Below, piece by piece: positions 61,321 to 61,572 of a stretch of 61,572 nt of DNA (position 1 is its first letter; every line of letters begins with the position of its first letter). The notes under the pieces were generated by a model. It saw only the letters and a list, made by a program, of their open reading frames with translations. It was not told where the DNA came from and did no database searches. The position numbers and the translations under genes were made by a program. Origin of the DNA: Opitutales bacterium UBA2995 (GTDB lineage: Bacteria > Verrucomicrobiota > Verrucomicrobiia > Opitutales > UBA2995); NCBI GenBank assembly GCA_002346535.1, contig DDZZ01000038.1, positions 78,370-139,941 on the forward strand, written 5' to 3'.

Positions 61321-61572
61321 TCACCTCAGCGCGTCAAATATCAATTCCCTCAATGCCGAATAGTTCGGATTGCTCAAAGTACCAGAAATTTTGATCGGTT
61401 TGCGCCACAACTCATATTCACCATTCAGGTCCGTTCCGACCAGCCCAAGAATCCTGGCGTTTTCACCAAACGATCCCTTTGAACCAATGGATAAACTCAT
61501 GGAAAGCGCGCCTCCGGCCAGGGAGGCCCAGCTGGTGGCATCGACACTTCCCTTTCCCGCCAATAGAAGCTC
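61321..61572 (-). CDS. C-terminal end of an AsmA-like/large membrane-associated protein
   Basis: Open to the right edge; only the last 83 codons are visible. They read ELLLAGKGSVDATSW..., then GSFGENARILGLVGTDLNGEYELWRKPIKISGTLSNPNYSALRELIFDALR. The IKISGTLSNPNYS ending resembles the C-termini of AsmA/TamB-like envelope proteins (GTLxxP motif). There is too little to be sure. Confidence 0.4.
   Translation of the reverse strand, partial: ELLLAGKGSVDATSWASLAGGALSMSLSIGSKGSFGENARILGLVGTDLNGEYELWRKPIKISGTLSNPNYSALRELIFDALR

Noticed and set aside
1..61572. tRNA, rRNA, CRISPR arrays, integrase or transposase genes
   Set aside because: I looked for TTCGA-type T-loops, regularly spaced direct repeats and DDE/Tyr-recombinase motifs by eye and found none. 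A scan by tRNAscan or a CRISPR finder would be decisive.

Overview
The window looks like chromosomal DNA of a free-living, Gram-negative member of the Verrucomicrobiota, probably a marine Opitutae-like lineage. This is inferred from family content alone. The pointers are a fused lpxC-fabZ gene next to lpxA, a Minf_1886-type protein, and the PVC-typical set of DUF1549/DUF1553, DUF1501 and DUF2231 cytochrome proteins. Twin-arginine Gfo/Idh, amidohydrolase and TIM-barrel proteins point the same way. No tRNA, rRNA, CRISPR array, phage or intact transposase was recognised.

Layout: 1-4925 (+) is an envelope and lipid block: end of uppP, rpmF, plsX, fabH, a BamD-like TPR protein, an LptE-like lipoprotein, rpe. 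4929-7637 (-) is an ABC importer pair (binding protein and ATPase) with no permease beside it. 7756-12156 holds hpt, a GC-richer DnaE-type polymerase with an in-frame palindromic-repeat insertion, and a DUF971 gene. 12297-15090 holds lpxA and lpxC-fabZ divergent from efp. 15117-21172 holds a truncated secreted protein, a pyrimidine-phosphorylase homologue that has lost its signature motif, argS, an M24 peptidase and a DUF192 lipoprotein.

32070-21169 (-) is a long translation operon: rpmI, rplT, pheS, pheT, gatC, gatA, gatB, then Minf_1886 and an M16 protease. A decayed GxxExxY cassette bounded by inverted repeats sits between gatA and gatB. 32071-38270 carries a P450, fusA, a Tat-exported sugar isomerase-like protein, and several gene remnants.

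38271-47419 is dominated by planctomycete-type cytochrome proteins: a membrane DUF2231/cytochrome/LRR protein, a haem-binding protein, and a DUF1549/DUF1553-DUF1501 pair, with a DEAD-box helicase in between. 47454-52530 (-) holds two exported-enzyme operons: an amidohydrolase with a small partner, and DoxX-like, Gfo/Idh and a secreted domain protein. 52742-61572 carries two GT2 glycosyltransferases, arfB, an imelysin/DUF1111 iron-type pair, a flavin reductase, a 2-hydroxyacid dehydrogenase and msrA, and ends in a decaying stretch with glutamate-synthase and MATE fragments.

The most unusual features are: a pair of dispersed 78-nt elements with conserved ends and a compensated internal hairpin (19274 and 32235); the repeat-encoded peptide inside DnaE; the lost GHTGGT signature in the phosphorylase; and the frameshifted GxxExxY cassette inside the gat operon.
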